This document shows, one piece after another, positions 24,675 to 31,982 of a DNA stretch of 64,000 bases (its first letter is position 1; every line of letters begins with the position of its first letter). Under the pieces are notes generated by a model, which was not told where the DNA came from, ran no database searches, and saw only the letters and a list, made by a program, of their open reading frames with translations. This DNA is from Frigoribacterium sp. Leaf415. Its GTDB lineage: Bacteria; Actinomycetota; Actinomycetes; Actinomycetales; Microbacteriaceae. The stretch lies in contig NZ_LMQR01000001.1 in the NCBI RefSeq assembly GCF_001424645.1, positions 62,001 through 126,000 of the forward strand, written 5' to 3'. The translations under genes were made by a program, and so were the position numbers.

Positions 24675-26762
24675 CTACGCGGCGACGGGGCTGCGCTGGC
24701 CGACGACCGAACCGGCCTCGGCGGCCTCGGCCGACGCGTCGGCCCCGGCGGCCGCGCCGCGGCGGACGAACTTCTTCAGCAGGACGAGCACGAACGCGCT
24801 CACCACGGTGCCGGCGACGATCGCCAGCGCCCACATGCCCAGGTTGCCGATCGCGAAGAACACGAAGATGCCACCGTGGGGTGCCTGCGACGTGACGCCG
24901 GCGGCCATCGAGATGGCTCCGGTCACCGCGCCTCCGACCATGCTCGCGGGGATGACGCGCAGCGGGTCGGCCGCGGCGAACGGGATGGCGCCCTCCGAGA
25001 TGAACGAGGCGCCGAGCAGCCAGGCGGCCGTGCCGTTGGAGCGCTCGACCTGCGAGAAGCCCTTGCGGTAGAGCACGGTCGAGGCGAGGGCCATGGCCAG
25101 GGGCGGCACCATGCCGGCGCCCATCACGGCGGCCATGATCATCAGCGGAGCGGGGTTGTCGCTGATGGAGCCCGCCGACAGGCCGGCGACGGCGAACGAG
25201 TACGCGACCTTGTTGACCGGGCCACCGAGGTCGATGCACATCATGAGGCCGAGGATGACGCCGAGGACGATCGCCCCGGTGCCGCTGAGGCCGTTGAGGA
25301 AGTCGGTCAGGGCGACCGTCAGGGCGGCGATCGGGCCGCCGAGCACGAGCACGAGCAGACCCGAGGCGAAGATCGACGCGAGCAGCGGGATGATCACGAC
25401 GGGCATCAGGCCGCGCAGCCAGCGGGGCACGTCGGGCTTGCCGATCCAGTAGGCGGCGAAGCCGGCGAGCAGACCACCGACGAGACCGCCGATGAAGCCG
25501 GCGCCCATGAAGACGGCGACGGCGCCGGCGACGAAACCGGGGGCGATGCCGGGTCGATCGGCGATCGCGTAGGCGATGTAACCGGCCAAGGCGGCGACGA
25601 GGAAGCCCATCGACAGGTTGCCGATCTGGAACGCGGCGGCACCGAGGAAGTACATCAGGCCCTCGGGCGGCAGGTTGAACAGCGAGTAGTCGGTCAGCAC
25701 CGTGGCGGCGTTGCCGGCGATCTCGTAGCCCGAGAGCAGGAAGCCCAGGGCGAGCAGCAGGCCGCCACCGGCGACGAACGGGATCATGTACGAGACGCCG
25801 GTCAGCAGCCAGCGCTTGAGCGACGAGCCGAAGCCCTGCTTCTCGGTGGCGGAGCCCGCGGCGGCACCGGCGGCGCCGGCCGTGCCGCCCACGCGGGCGG
25901 CGTTCGGGTCCTTGGCGGCGGCCAGCGCCTCCTTCACCATGGCGTCGGGAGCGTCGACGCCGCGCTTGACCGGTCCGCGGACGACGGGCTTGCCGGCGAA
26001 GCGGCCCTGGTCGCGCACGTCGACGTCGACGGCGAAGATCACGGCGTCGGCCTCGGCGATGACGGCCGGGTCGAGGGGGGTGACCGTGCCCGAGCCCTGC
26101 GGTTCGATCTGCAGGTCGGCGCCGAGGCGCTTCGCCGCGGCGACGAGGGCGTCGGCGGCCATGAAGGTGTGAGCGATGCCGGTGGGGCAGGCGGTGACGC
26201 CGACCAGCTTCGGGCGACGCGCGCCGTCACCCGTGGGTTCGGCCGCGGACGAGGAGGCGCTGGTCGCGCCGGCCGCGGAGGTGGCGGTGGTGCCGCGCGT
26301 CTCGGCGACCTCGCCGCTGACCTCGTCGTCGACGAGCTGCACGATGTCGGCGGGCGTCTTCGCGGCGCGGAGGGCGGCGGTGAAGTCGTCGCGGATGAGG
26401 GCGCGGGCGAGGGTCGAGAGGACCGTCAGGTGGTCGCCGTCGGCGCCCTCGGGCACCGCGATCATGAAGACGATGTCGGCATCGCCGTCGGGGGCTCCGA
26501 AGCCGACCGTGCGCGCGAGCCGGGAGAAGGCGAGGGTGGGCTCGGTGACCGAGGCCGACCGGGCGTGGGGGATCGCGATGCCGCCGGGGACGCCGGTGCC
26601 GACCGAGGCCTCACGCTTGATGGCGTCGTCGGCGAGCGAGTCGGCCGAGCCGGCGCGGCCCGAGGCCGCGACGCGCGCGGCCAGGGCGCGGATGACGTCG
26701 GTCGACGTGCCGCCCAGGTCTTCGTCGAGACCGACGAGGTCGGTGCTGATGAGGGATGACAT
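24675..26762 (-). CDS. fruA: PTS fructose transporter subunit EIIABC
   Basis: A 695-residue fused permease. The EIIA domain (1-150) has the phosphorylated His in GIAIPHARS. The EIIB domain (about 185-285) has the active Cys in VTACPTGIAHTF. The EIIC domain (about 315-660) has many membrane segments, beginning LLTGVSYMIPFVAGGG. Two Ala/Ser/Thr-rich linkers separate the domains. It imports fructose as fructose-1-phosphate. It is the last gene of fruR-fruK-fruA, 33 bp after fruK, and ends before a strong terminator. Confidence 0.95.
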   Translation of the reverse strand: MSSLISTDLVGLDEDLGGTSTDVIRALAARVAASGRAGSADSLADDAIKREASVGTGVPGGIAIPHARSASVTEPTLAFSRLARTVGFGAPDGDADIVFMIAVPEGADGDHLTVLSTLARALIRDDFTAALRAAKTPADIVQLVDDEVSGEVAETRGTTATSAAGATSASSSAAEPTGDGARRPKLVGVTACPTGIAHTFMAADALVAAAKRLGADLQIEPQGSGTVTPLDPAVIAEADAVIFAVDVDVRDQGRFAGKPVVRGPVKRGVDAPDAMVKEALAAAKDPNAARVGGTAGAAGAAAGSATEKQGFGSSLKRWLLTGVSYMIPFVAGGGLLLALGFLLSGYEIAGNAATVLTDYSLFNLPPEGLMYFLGAAAFQIGNLSMGFLVAALAGYIAYAIADRPGIAPGFVAGAVAVFMGAGFIGGLVGGLLAGFAAYWIGKPDVPRWLRGLMPVVIIPLLASIFASGLLVLVLGGPIAALTVALTDFLNGLSGTGAIVLGVILGLMMCIDLGGPVNKVAYSFAVAGLSAGSISDNPAPLMIMAAVMGAGMVPPLAMALASTVLYRKGFSQVERSNGTAAWLLGASFISEGAIPFAAADPLRVIPASMVGGAVTGAISMAAGVTSQAPHGGIFVFFAIGNLGMWALAIVAGTVVSAFVLVLLKKFVRRGAAAGADASAEAAEAGSVVGQRSPVAA

Positions 26763-26795
26763 GCTGTTCTGCTCCTTGGGGTTGGGCGACGCTGC

Positions 26796-27764
26796 TCAGA
26801 GGTGCCCGACGGCCGCGGGGGCCATCGGGACGACGTCGATGTCGTCAGGGAAGGTCTGGTCGAGGCGGGGGACGATGCTGCCGGGCAGGGCCGCGGCGGC
26901 GGCCCCGGACGCGACGGCCTGGGCGAGGCGGGCCGGGGCGGGGGCCCCGGCCGTCTCGGCGAGCAGGTAGCCGGACAGCGACGAGTCGCCGGCGCCCACC
27001 GTGCTCAGGGCGGTGATGACGGGGGCGGCGGCGAACCACGACCCCTCGTCGTCGATCAACAGGGCGCCCGCGCTGCCGAGGGTGAGCAGCACGGTCTCGA
27101 CGCCGAGTTCGCGCAGGCGTCGGGCTCCGGCGACGGCCGAGGCCGGGTCGGCCTCGTACGCCTCGGGGTCGCCGCCGACGATCTCGGCGAGTTCGTCGGC
27201 GTTGGGCTTGACGAGGTCGATCCCGACGCCCGACGCGATCAGGGCCGCGAACGGCTCGCCCGACGAGTCGACCGCGATGCGCGGGGCGGCGTCACCGCAG
27301 GAGGCGCGCACGGCCCGGACGACGTCGGCCAGCCAGGTCGTCGGCAGGCCGGGCGGCAGCGAGCCCGCGAGCACCAGCCACGAGGCGAGGGCCGCGTGCT
27401 CGACGACGAGCGCGGTGAGCTCGTCCACGTGGGCGCCGAGGTCGGGGCCGAGCTCGTTGATCTTGGTGGTCGTGCCGCCGGGCTCGGTCAGGGTGACGTT
27501 GGCCCGGAGGCGCTGGTCGATCGGCAGGTTGACGGTCGGCACGCCCCGCTCGCGCAGGGCGACGAGGACCGGGTCGTCGAGGGCACCGGGCAGCAGGGCC
27601 ACGGTCTCGGCGCCCGACGCCGCGAGGGCCCGGGACACGTTGACGCCCTTGCCGCCGGGCTCGTCCGTCGTGCTGACCGAGCGCTGCACGGCACCCCGCT
27701 GCAGGGTGCCCGGCAGCTCGATCGTGCGGTCGAGCGAGGGGTTCGCGGTGACGGTGAGGATCAT
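26796..27764 (-). CDS. fruK: 1-phosphofructokinase
   Basis: A 322-residue PfkB-family kinase. It begins MILTVTANPSLDRTIEL, with PGGKGVNVSRAL and the C-terminal TVGAGDSSLSGYL anion-hole/catalytic Asp motif. It phosphorylates fructose-1-phosphate made by FruA. ATG 27764 is preceded by AGGAGG at 7 bases. An upstream in-frame ATG at 27839 overlaps the fruR stop (ATGA) and would add 25 residues not seen in the family, but could serve translational coupling. Confidence 0.93.
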   Translation of the reverse strand: MILTVTANPSLDRTIELPGTLQRGAVQRSVSTTDEPGGKGVNVSRALAASGAETVALLPGALDDPVLVALRERGVPTVNLPIDQRLRANVTLTEPGGTTTKINELGPDLGAHVDELTALVVEHAALASWLVLAGSLPPGLPTTWLADVVRAVRASCGDAAPRIAVDSSGEPFAALIASGVGIDLVKPNADELAEIVGGDPEAYEADPASAVAGARRLRELGVETVLLTLGSAGALLIDDEGSWFAAAPVITALSTVGAGDSSLSGYLLAETAGAPAPARLAQAVASGAAAAALPGSIVPRLDQTFPDDIDVVPMAPAAVGHL

Positions 27765-27835
27765 GCGGGTGCCTCCTGGCAGCGGTGCGGGGTCGAGCGG
27801 GGCCACGACGGGGCGTGGCGCGGGGGTCGAGGCGC

Positions 27836-28624
27836 TCATGCGACGATCACCTCGACGTCGGCGAGCTCGAGCGCCTCGCCCAGGTCGGGCGCGGGGAGCG
27901 CGTCGGTGACCACGGTGTCGATCTCGGCCAGGCGCGCGAACCGCACCAGCGCCTCCTCGCCGTGCTTGGTCTGGTCGACCACGGCGACGACGCGACGTCC
28001 GGCGCGGACGTAGGCCGACTTGACGGCGCCCTCGAACTCGTCGGGGGTCGACAGGCCGAAGCCGGCGCTGAGGCCGTTGGCGCCGACGAAGACGATGTCG
28101 GGTCGCAGGGCCTGGATCTGCTCGACCGTGCTCGTGCCGACGGCGGCGCTGGTCAGGCCGCGGACGCGTCCGCCGAGCAGGTGCAGGTCGACATGGGGGC
28201 TGTGCTGCAGCAGCGCCGCGATCGGGACGGCGTTGGTGATGACGGTGAGGACGGTGCCGGGTGTCGCCGGGGCCCAGCGGGCGAGCTCGGCGGCGACGGC
28301 GGCCGTGGTGGTGCCGGCATCGAGGGCGATCGACCCCGTGAACGTCGGGGGCACGAGGTGCGCGGCGGCCTGGGCGACGGACGTCTTCTCGGGGCTGTGT
28401 CGGGTCTCGCGCTCGCTCAGGCTCAGCTCGCTGACGCTGGAGCGGCCGGCGGCGACGGCACCGCCGTGCACGCGCTGCAGCAGACCCGCCTGCTCGAGGG
28501 CGTCGAGGTCGCGGCGGACCGTCTCGGCCGTGACGTCGAGGCGCAGGGCGAGGTCGCTGACCGACACCCGGCCGGCCGAGCGCAGGGCTTCGGCGATCGA
28601 CTCGTGCCGTTCGGTGGCGTACAT
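27836..28624 (-). CDS. fruR: DeoR family fructose operon repressor
   Basis: A 262-residue DeoR regulator. The N-terminal winged helix is visible as RHESIAEALRSAGRVSVSDL and DVTAETVRRDLDALE, and the C-terminal sugar-phosphate sensor has LDAGTTTAAVA and FVGANGLSAGFGLSTPD. The expected effector is fructose-1-phosphate. Start ATG 28624 has AGGAGG five bases upstream. It is the first gene of the operon and probably autoregulates through the repeats at 28728-28760. Confidence 0.92.
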   Translation of the reverse strand: MYATERHESIAEALRSAGRVSVSDLALRLDVTAETVRRDLDALEQAGLLQRVHGGAVAAGRSSVSELSLSERETRHSPEKTSVAQAAAHLVPPTFTGSIALDAGTTTAAVAAELARWAPATPGTVLTVITNAVPIAALLQHSPHVDLHLLGGRVRGLTSAAVGTSTVEQIQALRPDIVFVGANGLSAGFGLSTPDEFEGAVKSAYVRAGRRVVAVVDQTKHGEEALVRFARLAEIDTVVTDALPAPDLGEALELADVEVIVA

Positions 28625-28706
28625 GCGACCTCCTCGTCGTCTCGCGGTGCTGCCGTTGCTCGTGCTGCTGCTGTCCATTCGGCGGTGTTCCGTGCCGTGT
28701 GGGCCG

Positions 28707-28760
28707 ACTGTACGACGCTTCCACAGAGAAAACAAGACAAAACCAGAAAAACGAAGAAGA
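28707..28760 (-). promoter_or_regulatory. fru operon promoter and FruR-like direct repeats
   Basis: On the minus strand TTGTTT (-35, 28730-28735) and TACAGT (-10, 28707-28712) are exactly 17 bases apart. Upstream, an unusually A/T-rich stretch (28728-28760) contains repeated GTTTTTCTGGTTTTG/TTTTGTCTTGTTTTC-like units, as expected of a DeoR operator. The 28625-28958 gap holds this and the divergent promoter at 28810. Confidence 0.65.
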
Positions 28761-28809
28761 ACGCAGATCGCGCATCCGCGACGGTCGGCCATGTCCGCAA
28801 TGCGCACTC

Positions 28810-28838
28810 TTGCCGATCTGGCTAGTTCCTCTAGCTAT
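28810..28838 (+). promoter_or_regulatory. Promoter for the small-ORF cluster
   Basis: TTGCCG (28810-28815) and TAGCTA/AGCTAT (28832-28838) at 16-17 bp spacing. The leader to 28959 can form two hairpins: GTACCG/CGGTAC and GGGCACC/GGTGCCC. Confidence 0.45.
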
Positions 28839-28958
28839 CCACCTGTCACAGTGAGGGACGTACCGGTTCACGGCGGTACGGGCACCGACTTCACGGGCGG
28901 TGCCCGCAGTTCCAGCAAGTTCCTCAGGTGACGCAGGGTCGCCAGAAATGAGAAGAAC

Positions 28959-29273
28959 ATGAACACCAGCAGCGCCTCGCTCCAGGGCCTCGGCCACGAG
29001 CAACTCGTCTCCCTCGTCCGCGGAACGGTCGCTTCGGCCCGCCCCGCGACGACCCGCCCGACCACCGGTCGCGTCGACGCCGGTCTCTACCGCCGCGACC
29101 CCCGCGTGCCGGCCGTCCGCATCGAGACCTACCCCCGTCGCCGTCGGGCGCGTGTCGCGGCCGTCGCCCTGGCCGCACCGATCTCGGCAGCCGTCTCGGC
29201 CGTCCCCCGGCTCGACGAGCCCACCTACGCCGACTTCCTCGTGGCCGCCCCGGCTCACGCGATGTCGGCCTGA
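28959..29273 (+). CDS. Small basic protein, first of a three-ORF cluster
   Basis: A 104-residue ORF. Its N-terminal half is Ser/Thr/Ala-rich (GHEQLVSLVRGTVASARP). A basic block YPRRRRARV precedes a short apolar stretch VAAVALAAPISAAVSAV, then an acidic PRLDEPTYADF end. I recognise no family. GAGAAG three bases before the ATG is a weak ribosome site. The ORF has its own promoter and leader and is followed 10 bp later by a 30-codon ORF. A precursor or membrane-associated peptide is possible but unproven. Confidence 0.45.
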   Translation: MNTSSASLQGLGHEQLVSLVRGTVASARPATTRPTTGRVDAGLYRRDPRVPAVRIETYPRRRRARVAAVALAAPISAAVSAVPRLDEPTYADFLVAAPAHAMSA

Positions 29274-29283
29274 GGCGGGCACG

Positions 29284-29376
29284 ATGACGTTCGCACAGCG
29301 CATCCTCGCCGATCAGGTCGGCGACCACGTGTCCTACTTCGACACGGCACTCGACGACACCGACGACCTCGACTGA
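29284..29376 (+). CDS. 30-residue acidic peptide ORF
   Basis: Encodes a 30-residue peptide MTFAQRILADQV... ending in ALDDTDDLD. It has an amphipathic N-terminal half and a strongly acidic tail. It lies 10 bp after the 104-residue ORF and 11 bp before the next small ORF. Being so short, it is supported mainly by the tight spacing and third-position GC bias of its codons. No family recognised. Confidence 0.35.
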   Translation: MTFAQRILADQVGDHVSYFDTALDDTDDLD

Positions 29377-29387
29377 ACGGCCCGACC

Positions 29388-29498
29388 ATGACCTCCTCGC
29401 TTCCCTCGCTCGACACCCTCGTCCACCCCGACCTCCACGAGTACGTGGCCGACCGTTACCCCTTCGTGGCCGGCCTGGTGGACGACGACCAGATCTGA
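29388..29498 (+). CDS. 36-residue acidic peptide ORF
   Basis: Encodes a 36-residue peptide starting MTSSLPSLDTLVHPDLHEY and ending GLVDDDQI. Like the preceding ORF it has an aromatic middle (YVADRYPFVAG) and an acidic end. Codons end almost always in G or C as in real genes here. It is the last ORF before the perfect terminator at 29605-29638, which supports a transcribed three-ORF unit. Confidence 0.35.
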   Translation: MTSSLPSLDTLVHPDLHEYVADRYPFVAGLVDDDQI

Positions 29499-29604
29499 CC
29501 GTCCCGGGCCTCGGCCCGGTGCACGACTTCGGACGGGCTGACGCCCGGCCCGTCGACGGTGCGTACCAGCGGCCCGCAGCGCGGGACGCCGACGAGCACC
29601 CCAC

Positions 29605-29638
29605 GAGAGCCCCCTCGCCGCACGGCGAGGGGGCTCTC
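29605..29638. terminator. Perfect 15-bp bidirectional terminator
   Basis: GAGAGCCCCCTCGCC, loop GCAC, GGCGAGGGGGCTCTC. It separates the small-ORF cluster (plus) from the end of the lipoprotein gene (minus). Confidence 0.85.
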
Positions 29639-29643
29639 GCGTG

Positions 29644-30822
29644 TCAACGGACGAGCAGCGCTTCGGCGAGGACGGGCGGCAGGGCGTGCGCCTGCCCGCC
29701 GCCCGCGGAGAGCCGCCGGCACCCGTCGAGTTCGATCGTCAGGGCGACGTCGACCGGCCACGCGCCGGGCTCCGAGAGCGGGAGGGTGGCGATCGAGGTC
29801 GGGCGGTCGGAGCAGTCGCCACCGACGGGAGGGCCGTCCATCGCCTCGACGAGTGCCTCGGCCGTGGTCGGGTCGAGCGGGACGACACGATGGAAGGTCG
29901 CCGACACCCCGGACTTCGTCGGCACGGAGGATCCGGAGCCGAAGCCTGCGTCGGCGTCACCGACCCCGGGGCTGCCGGCCGGGACGGGCTCGTCGTGCGG
30001 CGCGGCGACGCGGTACAGGCACACCCGGTCGAGATCGGCGGGGTCGACGACGGCCGGTTCGGGCAGCGCCGGCGCGGCGGGCAGGGACGTGGCGCCCCCG
30101 TCGTCGTGGTCCGTCGCGTCGCCGTCGGGCGGGAGCCCCTCGACGCCGAGATCGTTCGCGTCGACGAACGTCGGTGTCGTCGCGGACGTGCTGCACCCCG
30201 CGTCGAGGGCGTCGCGGCTCTCGATCAGATTCACGGGGACGTCCCGTTCGGCCGACACGGGGAGGGCGGCGACGGCCGGTCGCGTGTCGCCCGTCGTCTT
30301 GCCGCACCCGTCGACGGGGTGGGCTGCGCGCATCGAGGCACCGGATGCGTCCACGAGCCAGAGGTCGGCCACGAGCTCGAAGTCCGCCGTGCAGACCGGC
30401 AGGCTCCGGCCGTTCGGCTCGGACAGGGCCGCGAGCAGTCGGCCGAGGTCTCCGCCGCGGGTCGTCTCGGTGACCGAACTCCAGAGGCCGTCGGGCCGGT
30501 CCAGGACGGTCGTCGACGCGAGGCCGCACTCCACGACCGAGGTCGGCACGAACCCCTCCGGCACCGATCCCGAGCGTGGGGGCTCGGGCCGTGAGGGCGC
30601 CTCGTCGTCCGAGGTCGGGGGCGGCATCGCGAAACCGGCCCCCGAGGTCGTGCAGTCGGGTGCGGCGCCCACGACCTCGGCGACCGGACGATCGATCGGC
30701 TCGCCGGGCATCACCCGGGCACACGCCGCGACGAGAAGGCCGACGCAGGCCGCCGCGACGAGGCCCGGGACGACGAGGGCGTACCCGGCCCAGGGCCCGG
30801 AGGTGCGGCGGCTGTGCTCCAT
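29644..30822 (-). CDS. Exported lipoprotein of unknown function
   Basis: A 392-residue protein. Residues 15-35 form a membrane segment that ends LLVAACARV, a plausible lipobox. The outside part is Asp/Pro/Ser-rich with several cysteines (PDCTTS, VECGLAS, PVCTADF, DGCGKTT, DAGCSTS, DRVCLYR, GDCSDRP, DGCRRLS), suggesting disulfides. Two TVLDR/ALTIEL-type beta segments recur. I recognise no domain. The start is probably leaderless: TAGGCT is seven bases before the ATG. It is monocistronic. Confidence 0.65.
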   Translation of the reverse strand: MEHSRRTSGPWAGYALVVPGLVAAACVGLLVAACARVMPGEPIDRPVAEVVGAAPDCTTSGAGFAMPPPTSDDEAPSRPEPPRSGSVPEGFVPTSVVECGLASTTVLDRPDGLWSSVTETTRGGDLGRLLAALSEPNGRSLPVCTADFELVADLWLVDASGASMRAAHPVDGCGKTTGDTRPAVAALPVSAERDVPVNLIESRDALDAGCSTSATTPTFVDANDLGVEGLPPDGDATDHDDGGATSLPAAPALPEPAVVDPADLDRVCLYRVAAPHDEPVPAGSPGVGDADAGFGSGSSVPTKSGVSATFHRVVPLDPTTAEALVEAMDGPPVGGDCSDRPTSIATLPLSEPGAWPVDVALTIELDGCRRLSAGGGQAHALPPVLAEALLVR

Positions 30823-30829
30823 GCCGCCG

Positions 30830-30835
30830 AGCCTA
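30830..30835 (-). promoter_or_regulatory. Leaderless -10 (TAGGCT)
   Basis: On the minus strand TAGGCT, then seven bases, then ATG 30822. Just upstream, GGTTTCG/CGAAACC arms (about 30838-30865) form a small inverted repeat that may be an operator. Confidence 0.45.
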
Positions 30836-31041
30836 GAAGACGAGGTTTCGTCGCGAAACCGTCGTCACCCGATCGAGACCGGACCGATCGGCCCTGCGGA
30901 TCTCGCGACCCGCGGAGGAGGCGGGTGGTCCTCGGGACGGACGCCGCGCCTCCTCGGGGTTCGTAGCGTGGACGAGGTCGCACCCGTCGGGGCGACGGTG
31001 CGGCCACCCGGCCCGTGCCGACGACGAACCGAGGAGGCGCG

Positions 31042-31857
31042 GTGTCCGCCGTCGAGATCGTCCCGCGTCACCGCCTGGGTCGCGCCGCCCGCACGCGTGA
31101 GTCCCTGCTCGACCTGCTGGCCTTCGGCCGCGACCAGGCCCTCTCGTGCGCGTTCGCCGTCGCGATCTTCGCCGGGCTCGCCGTGACCCGCGTGGTGGAC
31201 GTGGGCATCCCGCGCTACGACGCCCTGCTGATCTGGTGTCTGCTCGTGCAGGTCGTCCTCGTCGCGACGCGGCTCGAGACCCGGGACGAACTGCTCGTCA
31301 TCTGCGTCTTCCACGTCCTGGGCCTCGGGCTCGAGGTGTTCAAGGTGGCGATCGGATCGTGGTCGTACCCGGAGCCCGGCGTGCTGCGCCTGGGTGACGT
31401 GCCGCTCTACAGCGGCTTCATGTACGCGGCCGTCGCGAGCTACATCTGCCAGGCGTGGCGACGGCTCGACCTGCGCGTCGACCCCGTGCCGATGGTGGCG
31501 ACCATGGCCGTCGCGGTCGGCTTCTACGTCAACTTCTTCACGAACCACTGGATCACCGACCTGCGCTGGGTGCTGCTCGGCGTCGCCGCGCTGCTGATCG
31601 CCCGGCGGTCGGTGACCTTCCGCGTGCGGGGCCTCGATCGCCGCATGCCGTTGCTCGTCTCGTTCGCCCTGATCGGGCTGTTCATCTGGGTCGCCGAGAA
31701 CGCCGCGACCCTGCTCGGCGCCTGGACCTACGCCTCGCAGGCCGACGGCTGGAGCCTCGTGCACCCCAGCAAGATCGGCTCGTGGATGGTGCTCGTGATC
31801 TTCAGCTTCATGCTCGTGTTGTGGCTGAAGCAGCGGAAGGGGCCGCGGCGACCGTGA
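31042..31857 (+). CDS. DUF817 family integral membrane protein
   Basis: A 271-residue protein with eight or so membrane segments. The order LFQ-like start, FKVAIGSWSYPEPGV, LYSGFMYAAVASYICQAW and GFYVNFFTNHWITDLRW matches DUF817, a bacterial family of unknown function. The GTG at 31042 has GAGGAG six bases upstream, and that ribosome site is itself a copy of the dispersed GGAGGCGCGG motif. Ends KQRKGPRRP. No neighbour suggests a role. Confidence 0.85.
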   Translation: MSAVEIVPRHRLGRAARTRESLLDLLAFGRDQALSCAFAVAIFAGLAVTRVVDVGIPRYDALLIWCLLVQVVLVATRLETRDELLVICVFHVLGLGLEVFKVAIGSWSYPEPGVLRLGDVPLYSGFMYAAVASYICQAWRRLDLRVDPVPMVATMAVAVGFYVNFFTNHWITDLRWVLLGVAALLIARRSVTFRVRGLDRRMPLLVSFALIGLFIWVAENAATLLGAWTYASQADGWSLVHPSKIGSWMVLVIFSFMLVLWLKQRKGPRRP

Positions 31858-31869
31858 CGGCGTGCCGGG

Positions 31870-31962
31870 GTGACGGCGTGACGGCGTGACGGCGTGACGG
31901 TCGCACCACCGTCGCGTCGTCGAACCGTGCTCCCGGGTGGTTCGACGACGCGGACGTGGTGC
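31870..31962. repeat. 8-bp tandem repeat (31870-31899) followed by REP-A hairpin copy 2 (31903-31962)
   Basis: GTGACGGC is repeated almost four times just after the DUF817 stop. The hairpin has outer arms GCACCAC/GTGGTGC and inner TCGTCGAACC/GGTTCGACGA, nearly the same as copy 1 at 20795. Confidence 0.8.
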
Positions 31963-31982
31963 GTCCTCGCTCGCGGGTCGCG

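Noticed and set aside
28959..29498. Calling the small ORFs a lanthipeptide or lasso-peptide cluster
   Set aside because: No maturation enzyme, no leader-core cleavage motif, no exporter in the neighbourhood.
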